Shown: positions 42,227 through 52,081, counted from the stretch's first letter. The stretch: 64,000 nt of DNA from Candidatus Moranbacteria bacterium GW2011_GWC2_40_12 (GCA_000995965.1 LBYD01000001.1:124001-188000); one strand, 5' to 3'. Made by a program: numbers and translations. The notes: a model not told the origin generated them from the sequence alone.

Positions 42227-42796
42227 TCATATAACTAAGTCGCACTTCGGACATTTCAAAACCGCGTCATATCCGCTGCCCTCTTGCTTTGGAATCACTT
42301 CCAGTATCATTTTTTGCTGACAGCTGGGACAGCTGAAATTTTTGCTTTCCAGGGTTTTGGCCAGTCTTGGCGCATCCCAGGCGTAGGGATCGAAACTCAA
42401 CCGAAAACTCACGCCAGCCTTCATCAGGCTTTTTATTTTTTCGACAATCTCATTGATTGATGATGATCCTTGCACAATAAACTCGCTTATGCCCAGCTCC
42501 TGGGATTTTACTCGGTCCTCTTCCCGTCCCAGATGCGAAAGAATGGCAACCGGGATGTTTTTCGTCTGGACGTTATCCTGAAGAGTTTTGATAAGTTGAA
42601 ATCCATCCATACGAGGCATAACAATGCCAGTTAATATAACATTTGGGATCTCCTTGGTGGCGAAATCAGCCCCTTCAATTCCGTCAACCGCAGTGAGGAC
42701 ATCAAACCCCTTTTGCTTGAAAATCTGTGCATATGTTTCCCTGACAACATCGCTATCGTCGACTATAAGAATTTTTGGTTTTTTTTCTTCAGCCAT
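42227..42796 (-). CDS. degenerate receiver domain with C-terminal zinc ribbon
   Basis: The first 120 residues have the CheY fold (ILIVDDSDVVRETYAQIF, MPRMDGFQLI, AILSHLGREED). The phosphorylation site, however, reads ILTGIVMP instead of LLDxxMP, so the acceptor Asp is replaced by Gly, and the conserved Lys near GxPxxP is Gln (FIVQGSS). The acidic pair DD near the start remains. A linker leads to a CPSC...CPKC zinc ribbon. It is probably a phosphorylation-independent adaptor rather than a classical regulator. Start at ATG 42796. Confidence 0.85.
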   Translation of the reverse strand: MAEEKKPKILIVDDSDVVRETYAQIFKQKGFDVLTAVDGIEGADFATKEIPNVILTGIVMPRMDGFQLIKTLQDNVQTKNIPVAILSHLGREEDRVKSQELGISEFIVQGSSSINEIVEKIKSLMKAGVSFRLSFDPYAWDAPRLAKTLESKNFSCPSCQQKMILEVIPKQEGSGYDAVLKCPKCDLVI

Positions 42797-42814
42797 ATTT
42801 TTCAAAGCTTATCT

Positions 42815-44890
42815 TTAGAGATAAATTTTAGCGTCCAATATTTGGTAGCTTTTGCCATCATTATAAATCATCGCCGGATTAATATCAATCTGCGATATTT
42901 CAGGGTTTTCGACGGCGATGTCCTTGACAGCAGAGGCAATTTTCGCTATTTCTCCAAATTTGTACCCTTTCTCGCCTCGAAATCCCTTAAGAATAGGAAA
43001 TATCCTCAAATTAAACATGCTTTCGATGACGTCTTTTTCAAAAAAAGGGGGGATGAGTATGACGCGGTCCTTGTCTATTTCCGTAAATGTTCCGCCGCTG
43101 CCGACAAGGACAACCGGTCCGAAGGTCGGGTCCCTTTTCATGCCGACTATTATTTCAAGACCGGATTCGGCCATCGGCTGAATAAGGAAATTTCCGGCGC
43201 CGGTGGTTTTTTTGATCTTGTTCCAGGCATTTTTCAGCTCCCGGCTATTTTTAATATCCAAGGCGACGGCTTTTTTCTCCCAGCGGTGGGCAATTTGAGG
43301 ATCGTCTGTTTTTAGCACGCAGGGAAATTTCAGTTTTTTTAGACAAGCTTCTTTCAGGCTTTTCGCGCAAACGGACTTTGCCAAAGAAATGCCGTATTCC
43401 CGGAAAATATTTTCTGTCTCTTGCCAAAAAAGCATTTTTCTTTTTTCAGCAATAGCTTTTTTTATAATTTGGCTTCCTTTGGGTTTCGAGCGAGCGGATT
43501 GCTTCCCAGCCGTGGAAAAAACAACCCTGCGGCAAGAATTTTGCCCCATTGCCTCCTGAAGCGCCATCAGCGCCCTTTCAGGACTTTCGAAATTTGGTAT
43601 CTTTAGCCTCTCTAACTCTTGAAGGGCCGGCTTTATTTTTGTTCCGCCAACGAAGGAAGTAGACATCGAACCTATTTTTTTTCGATAACGTCCTAGTATT
43701 TTCGCGACCACAGTGGGATTTGACTGGTTTTGCGGCGTAAGGAGAATAAGAAACGAATAATTTTTCAAATTTTGTGACAGAATTTCAAGAACCGCTTTAT
43801 AGCGTTCTGGAGGCGCATCCCCTAGGATATCAATGGGATTTTCGGCAGAAGCACCAGGAGGAAGGACGCTTCGCAAGGATTTTTTCAGGTTTCTGGAAAA
43901 TGACAGGAGTTTCAGTTTTTTGTCAGCGCCGACAAAGTCCGCCGAAAGAACGCCTAATCCGCCGGCATTTGTAATAATGATAATTTCATTGCTCTTCGGA
44001 ATTTTGTTGAATTCAAGATATGAAATTATATCTTGAAATTCTTCTACCGAATGGGGCTGGATGATGCCATATTTTTCAAAAACCGCTTTAATGATGCTTT
44101 CATCCTGGGCGAGAGATCCCGTGTGCGATGTAATGGCTTTCTGTCCCGCTTTGCTTTTGCCGGCCTTTATGACCGCGATCGGTTTTTTGCAATTGAAACC
44201 GGCAATGGCGGAAACAAAATCCGCGCCGTTTTTTACATCCTCGAGATAAAGCGCAATTGCGTTTGTGTCCTTATCCCGAAAAAGATATCTCAATATATCG
44301 CTTTCGCCAAGAACTGCCTTATTTCCGATGGAAATCGCTTTTGAAAAACCGGCTTTATTTTCCTCCGCCCAGTCAAGAAGAGCAACTTCGAGCGCTCCGG
44401 ACTGCGAAACAACAGCTATTTTTCCTTCTTTGATCCTCGCATCGGTGAATGTCGCGTTCAAACTTTCCGAAGTGTTGATGAAACCCAGGCAATTGGGGCC
44501 GAGGATATTGAGCTTGTGCCTCATGGCTATATTTTTCAACTCATCTTCAAATCTTTTCCCGCTTCTTCCCGTTTCTTTGAAGCCGGCGGAAATAACAACA
44601 AAATTTTCAATTTTTGGCTTCGATATGGCGCCTTCTTCAAGAACCGCATTCACCCGCGGCGCCGGAATGGCGACCAGGACGAGGTCGACCGGTTTTTTTA
44701 TCTCGTTCAAGCTCGCGAAGCATCTTCTTGCCCCGATATTTTTGTGTTTTGGATTGACAAAATATAATTTTCCTCTCCATCCTCCGTCCAAAATATTGCG
44801 CGCCAAAATATTTCCCAATTTTTCATTTTTGGGGGAAGCGCCAACGATGGCGATGGATTTTGGATTAAAGAATAAATTGAGATCTTTCAT
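42815..44890 (-). CDS. ADP-forming acyl-CoA synthetase, fused alpha-beta
   Basis: One polypeptide of 691 aa contains the CoA-binding domain (SIAIVGASPKNEKLGN), the ligase domain with the phosphohistidine loop SHTGSLAQ, and a C-terminal ATP-grasp domain (FPCVLKTDDPQIAHR, VGSGGTFTEIDKDRV, EISQIDINP). The enzyme converts acetyl-CoA or other acyl-CoA, ADP and phosphate into acid, ATP and CoA. In a fermenter with few ATP sources this would give substrate-level ATP. It overlaps the PfkB gene by ATGA. Confidence 0.92.
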   Translation of the reverse strand: MKDLNLFFNPKSIAIVGASPKNEKLGNILARNILDGGWRGKLYFVNPKHKNIGARRCFASLNEIKKPVDLVLVAIPAPRVNAVLEEGAISKPKIENFVVISAGFKETGRSGKRFEDELKNIAMRHKLNILGPNCLGFINTSESLNATFTDARIKEGKIAVVSQSGALEVALLDWAEENKAGFSKAISIGNKAVLGESDILRYLFRDKDTNAIALYLEDVKNGADFVSAIAGFNCKKPIAVIKAGKSKAGQKAITSHTGSLAQDESIIKAVFEKYGIIQPHSVEEFQDIISYLEFNKIPKSNEIIIITNAGGLGVLSADFVGADKKLKLLSFSRNLKKSLRSVLPPGASAENPIDILGDAPPERYKAVLEILSQNLKNYSFLILLTPQNQSNPTVVAKILGRYRKKIGSMSTSFVGGTKIKPALQELERLKIPNFESPERALMALQEAMGQNSCRRVVFSTAGKQSARSKPKGSQIIKKAIAEKRKMLFWQETENIFREYGISLAKSVCAKSLKEACLKKLKFPCVLKTDDPQIAHRWEKKAVALDIKNSRELKNAWNKIKKTTGAGNFLIQPMAESGLEIIVGMKRDPTFGPVVLVGSGGTFTEIDKDRVILIPPFFEKDVIESMFNLRIFPILKGFRGEKGYKFGEIAKIASAVKDIAVENPEISQIDINPAMIYNDGKSYQILDAKIYL

Positions 44891-45756
44891 TTTGCTAGTA
44901 ATCCTTTTGTCGTTCCAACATAGCGCACGACATTAGCGCTGTTCAGGATTCCCATTTTCAAGCTTTTTTCAATTGAAGCGCCTCGAATATACATTCCCAA
45001 AAATCCACTCGCGAAAGCGTCCCCGGCGCCGGTGACATCAACAGTTTTAACTTTTTTTATCGGCGAATAGAATATTTTCTGGCCGTCGGAGCAGTAAGCG
45101 CCTTTTCTTCCGTCCGTGAGGCAAATGATTTTGGGGCCGAAGCCGTGTAAGTATTTGAATACGTATTTAACCGAATAATTGTTTTCTGGCGATCCGTCTG
45201 TCAATTTTGACATAATTTCAACCGCTTCGTTGCGGTTCAGAAAAATAATTTCTGCGTTTTTCAATATTCTTATCAAATTTTTATACCCGTCTCGAATCAT
45301 ACTTGTGCTTGGAGCGACAATCAGCTTCGCGTTATTTTTCTTTATATAAGCCAGAATTTCGTTTGCCTGCCCGCTCCAGTTTCCGGTGAGCGAAGAAACG
45401 GAGAGATATTTTGTTTTTTTGTTTCGAAGCGGCTTGAGATTCACATCGCCTGATGATTTTTGGTAGAATATCACCCGTTCACCCGTTTTTTTGTCGACTA
45501 TAATCACAGAGGTGGCCGGTTTGGCCGGCCCCAGCGGAAAAGAATTCAAGCCCAGCTTTTTTGTTCCCAGCGACAAATTTGTCGCCACTCCGCCGCCGCT
45601 TTCCACAATTTTTTGAACAGATATTTTTTCTCCCAATTCAAAGCCGAGCCATTCGGGAGCAAGCTTATCTTTGGGAGTCTTGAAAATTTTCCCCCGGTCA
45701 GTGAGAAGAAAGAAATCTTGGGTGATTGAACCGATAGAGATTAAATCGTATATCAT
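44887..45756 (-). CDS. PfkB-family carbohydrate kinase
   Basis: This ribokinase-like kinase has the GGGVATNLSLGTKKLG motif at the N-terminal side and the C-terminal signature VDVTGAGDAFASGF with the catalytic Asp. Length 289 is in the range of ribokinase, adenosine kinase or ADP-glucokinase relatives; the substrate cannot be decided. Coupled start/stop with the acyl-CoA synthetase suggests co-expression in central carbon or nucleoside salvage. Confidence 0.9.
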   Translation of the reverse strand: MIYDLISIGSITQDFFLLTDRGKIFKTPKDKLAPEWLGFELGEKISVQKIVESGGGVATNLSLGTKKLGLNSFPLGPAKPATSVIIVDKKTGERVIFYQKSSGDVNLKPLRNKKTKYLSVSSLTGNWSGQANEILAYIKKNNAKLIVAPSTSMIRDGYKNLIRILKNAEIIFLNRNEAVEIMSKLTDGSPENNYSVKYVFKYLHGFGPKIICLTDGRKGAYCSDGQKIFYSPIKKVKTVDVTGAGDAFASGFLGMYIRGASIEKSLKMGILNSANVVRYVGTTKGLLAK

Positions 45757-45880
45757 ATGATATGTAACTGGTAATTTGTAACTGGTAATTTGGATTTCTT
45801 ATCCGATTTACGGCGTGCCTGCCCGCCGGCGGGCGCGGCGCGCGAAATTACAAATCACGATTCACGCTAATATTTTTTTA

Positions 45881-47419
45881 TTACAATAAACTCTTCAATT
45901 TCATCTCCTTTAGCTTGTTCGTCTCCATTATATCACAAATCGTCGGAGCGATATTTCCGAGCACTCCGCCAGGCGAGAGCTTCTTCCCCCGAAACCGGTC
46001 GGAGCAGAGTGCGAAAGGGACCGGATTTTTGGTGTGGAAAGTCATCGGGAGCCTGGCTTTCGCGTCCCACATGCAGTCGGCGTTCCCGTGGTCAGCCGTG
46101 ATAACCAGATTTCCGCCGAGCTTTGCGAGCTCCTTATAGATTTTTGCGAGGGACTTGTCAATGGTTTCAACCGCTTTTATTGTTGCCTTTATGTTTCCCG
46201 TGTGGCCGACCATATCGGCGTTCGCGAAATTGAGCGCGGTGAAATCATATTTTCCTTTCTTCAACCCGTCCAGAACTTTCTGCGTGATTTCATTAGCCGA
46301 CATTTGGGGGATCTTGGCGTAATTATCTGTCACCGGCGACGGAACCATCAAGCGATCCTCACCATTGAGCGCGTCTGCGTAACCGCCGTTCAAGAAATAG
46401 GTGATATGGGCGAATTTCTCTTTTTCAGCTATGTATAATTGCGAAAATTCGGAAAGCGCCACGGGCAATGTTCCGTTCAGGGGGTGGTCCTGAAATGCGG
46501 TGTGCACCGGAAGATCCGGGCCGAAATTAGTCATCGCGACAAAGTACAGATTTTTGAGGCGCGGAGAAGGCAACTTTGTCTCTTTTGATTTTTCAAGCAC
46601 GAACAGCTTCGCGAATTGGCGAGCGCGATCCGATCGCAGATTGAAAAATATCACAGAATCATTGTCTTTTATTTTGGCGATTGGCTTTCCATTTTCAGTT
46701 ATCACTGAGGGCTTGATATATTCGTCGGTAATATTATTTTTATAATTTTCCCGGATCGCGTCTTCTGAATTTTTGAATTTTTTTCCTTTTCCATTGGCGA
46801 GAAGATCAAAGGCAATTTTGAGCCGGCTCCAGTTTTTGGCTCGGTCCATTGCGTAGAACCTTCCAACAATTGTCGCAATTTTTCCGACTCCAATGTCATA
46901 AATTTTCTTTTTCCATTCTTTTATGTGCTCAAGAGCGCTTTTTGGATAAGAATCTCTTCCATCGGTAAAAAAATGCACATAAACATTCGAAATATTGTTT
47001 TTTTTGGCGAGAATAAAAAGGGCTTCCAAATGATATGGATTCATGTGAGGGCTGTCGATATTTCCCAAAAGGCCCATCAAATGAAGATCGGATTTGTTTT
47101 TTTTGGCGTGCGAAATCGCGCCAAGGAAGGCTGGATTATGAAAAAATGTTCCGGAATTGATGCTCTCGGAAATTTTTCTTGAATCTTGCTCAATGATCCG
47201 CCCCGCCCCGATATTCATGTGCCCCGTCTCTGATCCGCTCACCTGATGACTGTCAAGGCCCACGGCTTTTCCGTACGCCGCGAGTTCTGTGAAAGGGTAT
47301 TTTTTTGTGAGAGTGTCGAAAACCGGCGTTTTGGCAAGCCAAATCGCGTTGGTTTCGTCTTTGGGGCCGATTCCCCAGCCGTCGAGAATGGCGAGAATTG
47401 TGGGGTTATTCAATTTCAT
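45881..47419 (-). CDS. gpmI: 2,3-bisphosphoglycerate-independent phosphoglycerate mutase
   Basis: The enzyme swaps 3-phosphoglycerate and 2-phosphoglycerate using two metals. LAILDGWGIG opens the phosphatase-like domain, GSETGHMNIGAGR holds the phosphoserine, FTDGRDSYP and ITADHGNADCM are metal sites. Starting at ATG 47419 gives 512 aa, the normal length, and overlaps the end of eno by 14 bases; the open frame continues to 47560 inside eno, which is not meaningful. Confidence 0.95.
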   Translation of the reverse strand: MKLNNPTILAILDGWGIGPKDETNAIWLAKTPVFDTLTKKYPFTELAAYGKAVGLDSHQVSGSETGHMNIGAGRIIEQDSRKISESINSGTFFHNPAFLGAISHAKKNKSDLHLMGLLGNIDSPHMNPYHLEALFILAKKNNISNVYVHFFTDGRDSYPKSALEHIKEWKKKIYDIGVGKIATIVGRFYAMDRAKNWSRLKIAFDLLANGKGKKFKNSEDAIRENYKNNITDEYIKPSVITENGKPIAKIKDNDSVIFFNLRSDRARQFAKLFVLEKSKETKLPSPRLKNLYFVAMTNFGPDLPVHTAFQDHPLNGTLPVALSEFSQLYIAEKEKFAHITYFLNGGYADALNGEDRLMVPSPVTDNYAKIPQMSANEITQKVLDGLKKGKYDFTALNFANADMVGHTGNIKATIKAVETIDKSLAKIYKELAKLGGNLVITADHGNADCMWDAKARLPMTFHTKNPVPFALCSDRFRGKKLSPGGVLGNIAPTICDIMETNKLKEMKLKSLL

Positions 47420-48659
47420 TTTCAATTTCCAAAAGCCGGTTATATTTCGCGGTTCTTTCTCCGCGGCAGGGGGCGCCGAATTTGACGAATTCCGCGCCGG
47501 CAGCGACAGCGAGATCAGCGATGAAATCATCCTCGGTTTCACCGCTCCGGTGAGAAACAACTATTTTGAGGTTGTTTTCCTGGCATTTTTTTATAAATTT
47601 GACTGTTTCTGAAAGTGTCCCAATCTGATTTGGTTTTACGATTGCGGCATTCACAGCCGAAAAAGAAAGGGCCTTTTCGAGCCGGCCTAGGTTTGTTGCG
47701 AGCAGGTCATCTCCAATATTTAGAATGCGGTCCCCCATTTTTTCGTTCATTGCCTTCCAGTTTGCAAAATCATCTTCCGCAAGGCCGTCTTCGATGGAAA
47801 ATAATTTATATGTCTTCTTCCATTCCTGATACATCGCAACAAGGCGTTCCGGCTCAAGCGATGTATTTTCGGGTTTCAAGGTGTAAATCGACTGTTCGCT
47901 GTCAAAAAAATTCGCCGCAGCCGCGTCAATGCCGATCGAAACCATTCCACTGAAATTATAACCTGACTCTTCGATTGCTTTCTCAATATAATCAAGGGCT
48001 TCAATATTGCTCTCAAATTTCGGAGCAAAGCCGCCTTCATCGCCTATGCCAGCTGGAAATCCAGCGCCAGCCAGCATTTCTTTCAGTTTATGATAAATTT
48101 CGCTTGCCACACGAACTTTTTCAGCAAAATTCTTGAACTCACGAGGAATCACCTGAAATTCCTGGATGGACAGTCCCGAATCTGAATGGGCTCCCCCATT
48201 CAGGATATTGAAAAACGCCGTAGGTATTTTTTTCGGCTTTATAAAATGAAATATATTAGCAAGATATTTATAGAGCGAAATATTTTGAGATTTTGCCGCG
48301 CATCTTGCCGAGGCAAGAGAAACAGCCAAAATGGCATTGGCCCCCAAGTTTGCCTTGTTTTCCGTTCCGTCGAGCGCAATGAGAGTTTCATCAATTTTTT
48401 TCTGGTCGGCAATATCAAATCCAACGATCTTTTTAGAAATAGTCTCGTTGATATTTTTGCAGGCATTCAAAACCCCCATTCCATTGTAGCGCGCATCGCC
48501 ATCTCGCAATTCCAGCGCTTCGTATTTTCCCGTCGAGGCGCCTGATGGAACGGCGGCCGAACCGGATACTCCGTTTTCCAGTTTCACGGTTGCTTTCACT
48601 GTTGGATTCCCGCGTGAATCGAGAATTTCAAGGGCGGATATTTTTGTTATTTTTGGCAT
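47406..48659 (-). CDS. eno: enolase
   Basis: This is a complete enolase, 417 aa: IEILDSRGNPTV-like ALEILDSRGNPT, GASTGKYEALELRD, GDEGGFAPK, SIEDGLAEDDFANW with metal ligands, and the C-terminal SHRSGETEDDFIADLAV. It turns 2-phosphoglycerate into phosphoenolpyruvate. It lies between pgk and gpmI; eno and gpmI overlap, which fits one lower-glycolysis transcript. Confidence 0.97.
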   Translation of the reverse strand: MPKITKISALEILDSRGNPTVKATVKLENGVSGSAAVPSGASTGKYEALELRDGDARYNGMGVLNACKNINETISKKIVGFDIADQKKIDETLIALDGTENKANLGANAILAVSLASARCAAKSQNISLYKYLANIFHFIKPKKIPTAFFNILNGGAHSDSGLSIQEFQVIPREFKNFAEKVRVASEIYHKLKEMLAGAGFPAGIGDEGGFAPKFESNIEALDYIEKAIEESGYNFSGMVSIGIDAAAANFFDSEQSIYTLKPENTSLEPERLVAMYQEWKKTYKLFSIEDGLAEDDFANWKAMNEKMGDRILNIGDDLLATNLGRLEKALSFSAVNAAIVKPNQIGTLSETVKFIKKCQENNLKIVVSHRSGETEDDFIADLAVAAGAEFVKFGAPCRGERTAKYNRLLEIENEIE

Positions 48660-48794
48660 AAATTATGAAGAATGTTGAATTCGGAATTGAATTGTGAATG
48701 GGAATGCGGAATAAAGAATTCAAAATTCAATATTCTTGATTCCTATTCTCAATTCTAAATTCACAATTCTCAATTCTTATTACAAAAAATAAAA

Positions 48795-49838
48795 TTATTG
48801 GCTGTCTTCGAGGGCTTTTATTCCAGGCAAAACTTTTCCAGACAGGAATTCAAGCATGGCGCCGCCGCCTGAAGAAATAAAGTCGAACTTCCCGGCGCCC
48901 TTTTTGGAATTGATATATTCAGCCGATTCGCCGCCGCCGGCAATTTTCCACGCATCCGAGGAAACTATCGCTTCATATACCCTATCAGTTCCCTCCCGAT
49001 AGGTCTCATCTTCAAATTTGCCCATCGGTCCGTTCCAAACAACGAACGAGGCAGCCGAAATCGCCAGAATGTATTTTTGAATTGTTTTTGGTCCGATATC
49101 AAAATTATCATCGGCAAAATCTTCCGGCAAAACAACATTTTGAGGAAATTTCATGTTTTTTTCTTTTGCTTCAACCGAAATTCTTCCGCCTAAGAGAACC
49201 ACGTCATATATTTTTGCAAGATTTTCAATGACCGGCAATTTTGTTTCAAGCTTTGCTCCTCCGATAATAGCCATCGATGGCCTCTTGGCAGGTTTCAGCG
49301 CCTTTGAAAGCTCTTCTATCTCTTTTTGCATCAAAAAACCGGCGCACGACGGCTTCCAGCGCGGGATTTGGGCAATCGTCGCGTGAGCGCGATGAGAAGC
49401 GCTGAAGGCGTCGTTTACATACGCGCCGAAGTGATGGCAAATATCAATAGAAAACTTTTCATCGTTCGCCTCTTCCTCCGGATAAAAACGGATATTTTCC
49501 GCGAGAGCGATTTCACCGTCAGAAAGATTCCTGATAGCTGTGTCTCCTTCGGAGCTTTTTATGTCTGCGATAAACTTCACCTCTTTCTTTAGAAGTGTTG
49601 AAAGCATTTCTGAAACTGGTTTCAATGAGAATTCTGGAGCAATTTTTCCGTCCGGACGGCCCAGATGCGAAATTACGACAATCTTTGACCTGGATTGATT
49701 TAGGATATATTCAAGCGTTGGAAGCGCGAGCCTTATTCGAAAATCATCCTTGATATCCCCGTTTTCAATAGGCACGTTGAAGTCGGCTCTGACAAGGACG
49801 CGCTTATATTTGAAATCGAGGTCTTTTAAATGTTTCAT
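48795..49838 (-). CDS. pgk: phosphoglycerate kinase, shortened C-domain
   Basis: Typical N-domain motifs are RADFNVP, SHLGRPDG and NDAFSASHRAHAT. The nucleotide-binding domain has IGGAKLETKLPVIENL, WNGPMGKFE and ISSGGGAMLEFLSGK. At 347 aa it is about 45-50 residues shorter than common PGK: between VVLLGGR and VVLPEDFADD, a stretch that normally holds a long helix pair is cut, whereas substrate and ATP loops remain. It probably still works; this gene starts the eno-gpmI set. Confidence 0.95.
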   Translation of the reverse strand: MKHLKDLDFKYKRVLVRADFNVPIENGDIKDDFRIRLALPTLEYILNQSRSKIVVISHLGRPDGKIAPEFSLKPVSEMLSTLLKKEVKFIADIKSSEGDTAIRNLSDGEIALAENIRFYPEEEANDEKFSIDICHHFGAYVNDAFSASHRAHATIAQIPRWKPSCAGFLMQKEIEELSKALKPAKRPSMAIIGGAKLETKLPVIENLAKIYDVVLLGGRISVEAKEKNMKFPQNVVLPEDFADDNFDIGPKTIQKYILAISAASFVVWNGPMGKFEDETYREGTDRVYEAIVSSDAWKIAGGGESAEYINSKKGAGKFDFISSGGGAMLEFLSGKVLPGIKALEDSQ

Positions 49839-49956
49839 AAATAATACAAAGTGTAAAATTCAAGACTTATTTAATCCTAAAATAATTTTATAATTCGATT
49901 AATTTAACATTTTTAACTGTCATTTTGCATTTTGATGTTTGAATTTTGAATTATCG

Positions 49957-51042
49957 TCACCCCATTCCTAAAATCCCGATAATCAGGCCGATTCCAGCGG
50001 CTACTCCCGTCAAAATCCAGGCCCGCATCGTAACTTTTGTTTCTGGCCATCCAATTGCTTCAAAATGGTGGTGTATCGGCGTAGATAAAAAAACCTTGCG
50101 ATGAAAAAATCTTTTGGATGATAACTGAATGATAACAGATCCCGCTTCAATCACGAAAACCAAGCAAACCAGCGGAAGAATCAGCACTGAATTGGTCAGC
50201 ATGGCGATCACCGCCAAAGTGGCTCCCAGCGATACGGCGCCGGTATCGCCCATAAAAAATCTGGCCGGATAGATATTGAACCACAAAAATGCCAGGAGCG
50301 CGCCGCAGATCGCGGCGCAAAACGCAGCCAGGTTTATCTTGTTTTGCGCAAAGGCGATAACACCGAAGGATGCGAAGGCTATCAGAAGAATCCCTCCGTT
50401 CAATCCATCCAATCCGTCGGTGATATTTGACGAAAAAGCTGTTGCCAGCACCACAAATGTAAAAAATGGTATATACCACCAGCCTATTTCAAAATCTCCA
50501 AGTCCGGAAACATGAATAGAATGGAAATCGAGCTTGTAATAGAACCAGAGTGATCCTGCGACGGCGATAATTACCAGCCATCCGAATCGATAGAGGAATC
50601 GAATGCCGCCTCCCTTATTTGTTCCCCATCCGCGGACGCTGAATACGTCATCAAATGCCCCCACTATTGCCGCGGATATTAATACAAAAAAAGGAAGCCA
50701 TGTCTGAGAACGACTAAAAAAATCAAGGCGCGTGATGAGTTTGGCACTGAAAAACGGAGTGACAACATACATGAAAACAGCCAGGAACAGCACTGTGATC
50801 CAAACAAGCGCTCCCCCCATGGACGGAGTGCCACTTTTGTTTTTGTGAAGATTGTGATAAATCGGGGCCTTTTTTCCATCGACGGAAGTTTCCTTTATTT
50901 TCACGCCGATTTTATACTTGTAAAGAAATTTGGTGAGAAGCGGAGTCCAAAGCATCGCCAATACGAAAGCCGCCGTTCCCAAAATCCATATTTTGAGGAC
51001 GGCCATTGCGGCGGGGATGGTTGTTACATCGGCAAATTTCAT
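49957..51042 (-). CDS. mraY: phospho-N-acetylmuramoyl-pentapeptide transferase
   Basis: This ten-helix enzyme makes lipid I from UDP-MurNAc-pentapeptide and undecaprenyl phosphate. GTPSMGGALVW, the FDDVFSVRGWG aspartates, NITDGLDGLNGG and the HHHFEAIGWPETKV loop are all present. Start at ATG 51042, directly after the carboxypeptidase stop; the frame continues upstream to 51114 only inside that gene. Together with MurJ and the carboxypeptidase it shows a full wall pathway outside the window. Confidence 0.95.
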   Translation of the reverse strand: MKFADVTTIPAAMAVLKIWILGTAAFVLAMLWTPLLTKFLYKYKIGVKIKETSVDGKKAPIYHNLHKNKSGTPSMGGALVWITVLFLAVFMYVVTPFFSAKLITRLDFFSRSQTWLPFFVLISAAIVGAFDDVFSVRGWGTNKGGGIRFLYRFGWLVIIAVAGSLWFYYKLDFHSIHVSGLGDFEIGWWYIPFFTFVVLATAFSSNITDGLDGLNGGILLIAFASFGVIAFAQNKINLAAFCAAICGALLAFLWFNIYPARFFMGDTGAVSLGATLAVIAMLTNSVLILPLVCLVFVIEAGSVIIQLSSKRFFHRKVFLSTPIHHHFEAIGWPETKVTMRAWILTGVAAGIGLIIGILGMG

Positions 51043-51043
51043 A

Positions 51044-52078
51044 TTATTTCCATTCAAAATTATCAAATGTCCAGCTGATAAGTCCCGCCATATCTTCCCA
51101 ACGGTTGTTGTCATTCAGGATCACGGCAATAATCTTGTGTTTTCCTGTTTGCGGATCGACTGCCGCCATCATAAGCGATTTTCCCGCATTGTAGGTGAAG
51201 CCTGTCTTGCCTCCAATGCAGTTTGGCATTTGGCCAATCAGAAGGTCCGTATTCTTCAAAATATGGAAATATTTTCCATCACAGGAGCCGATTTCGGCTT
51301 CGGGCATTTTCATTATCTTCCAGATCAGGTCATATTGCATTGAATAAGCCGTGATTCGGGCAAGGTCATAGGCAGAAGAATAACAATCATCCTCATCAAG
51401 CCCGGATGGATTGCAGAATTTCGAATCTCCGAGATTCAAATCTTTTGCTTTCTTATTCATAAGCTCGGCGAAATTCTTCTGTGATCCGGAAATATGTTTT
51501 CCCAGGGCAACGGCGGCATCGTTCGCGCTGTTGAGAAGCATCGCCATTAGCAGGTCTTTTGCGGTCACTTTTTCTCCCTCATGGAGCCTTTCATTCACGC
51601 AATATCCGCTCCGGGGACAGCCGACCTTTGTTCCTTCAGTCAGGAGGGCTTCCTCGTCAATCGTCACAGGCTCATCCAGATTTTTTACTTCTTCCATCAC
51701 AATTATGGCAGTCATCATTTTTGTAAGCGAAGCGATTGGTATTTTTCCGCGCCCATTGTCATAATGAAGAATTGTCCCGCTATCAACATCAATTACAACA
51801 GAAGAAGTGGCGAATATTTTTGTGTTCCGGAATTCTTTTTTTCTTTGCGGAACCAGCCCTGATCCGCCATAATTTTCATTTTTGGCAATATCAGAGCTTT
51901 TCAAGCTGCCCTTCAGGCTGTCACCTTCCGCAGAAGAAGACGGCATATCTCCTTTGTGATCGGTGACTCCTTCGACAACCTGGCTGCTGGAACCCTTTTT
52001 CTGAGGGCTGGCAGCGGGAAGAAAAAAATACTGGAAAGGCAGAAAAAATATTAATAATAGAATTGAAATGGTAGTCAT
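51044..52078 (-). CDS. D-alanyl-D-alanine carboxypeptidase, S11 family
   Basis: The protein is exported with an N-terminal hydrophobic signal (first 20 residues). It contains the three penicillin-binding motifs of S11 enzymes: SLTKM (nucleophile Ser-x-x-Lys), SAND (SxN) and KTGFT (KTG). It trims terminal D-Ala from wall peptides. A low-complexity linker of about 80 residues follows the signal. The C-terminal amphipathic anchor seen in DacA of E. coli is not evident. It is two bases upstream of mraY. Confidence 0.93.
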   Translation of the reverse strand: MTTISILLLIFFLPFQYFFLPAASPQKKGSSSQVVEGVTDHKGDMPSSSAEGDSLKGSLKSSDIAKNENYGGSGLVPQRKKEFRNTKIFATSSVVIDVDSGTILHYDNGRGKIPIASLTKMMTAIIVMEEVKNLDEPVTIDEEALLTEGTKVGCPRSGYCVNERLHEGEKVTAKDLLMAMLLNSANDAAVALGKHISGSQKNFAELMNKKAKDLNLGDSKFCNPSGLDEDDCYSSAYDLARITAYSMQYDLIWKIMKMPEAEIGSCDGKYFHILKNTDLLIGQMPNCIGGKTGFTYNAGKSLMMAAVDPQTGKHKIIAVILNDNNRWEDMAGLISWTFDNFEWK

Positions 52079-52081
52079 ATT

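Noticed and set aside
47420..47560. N-terminal extension of gpmI into eno
   Set aside because: Extra 47 residues have no match in the family, and eno is certain in the other frame.
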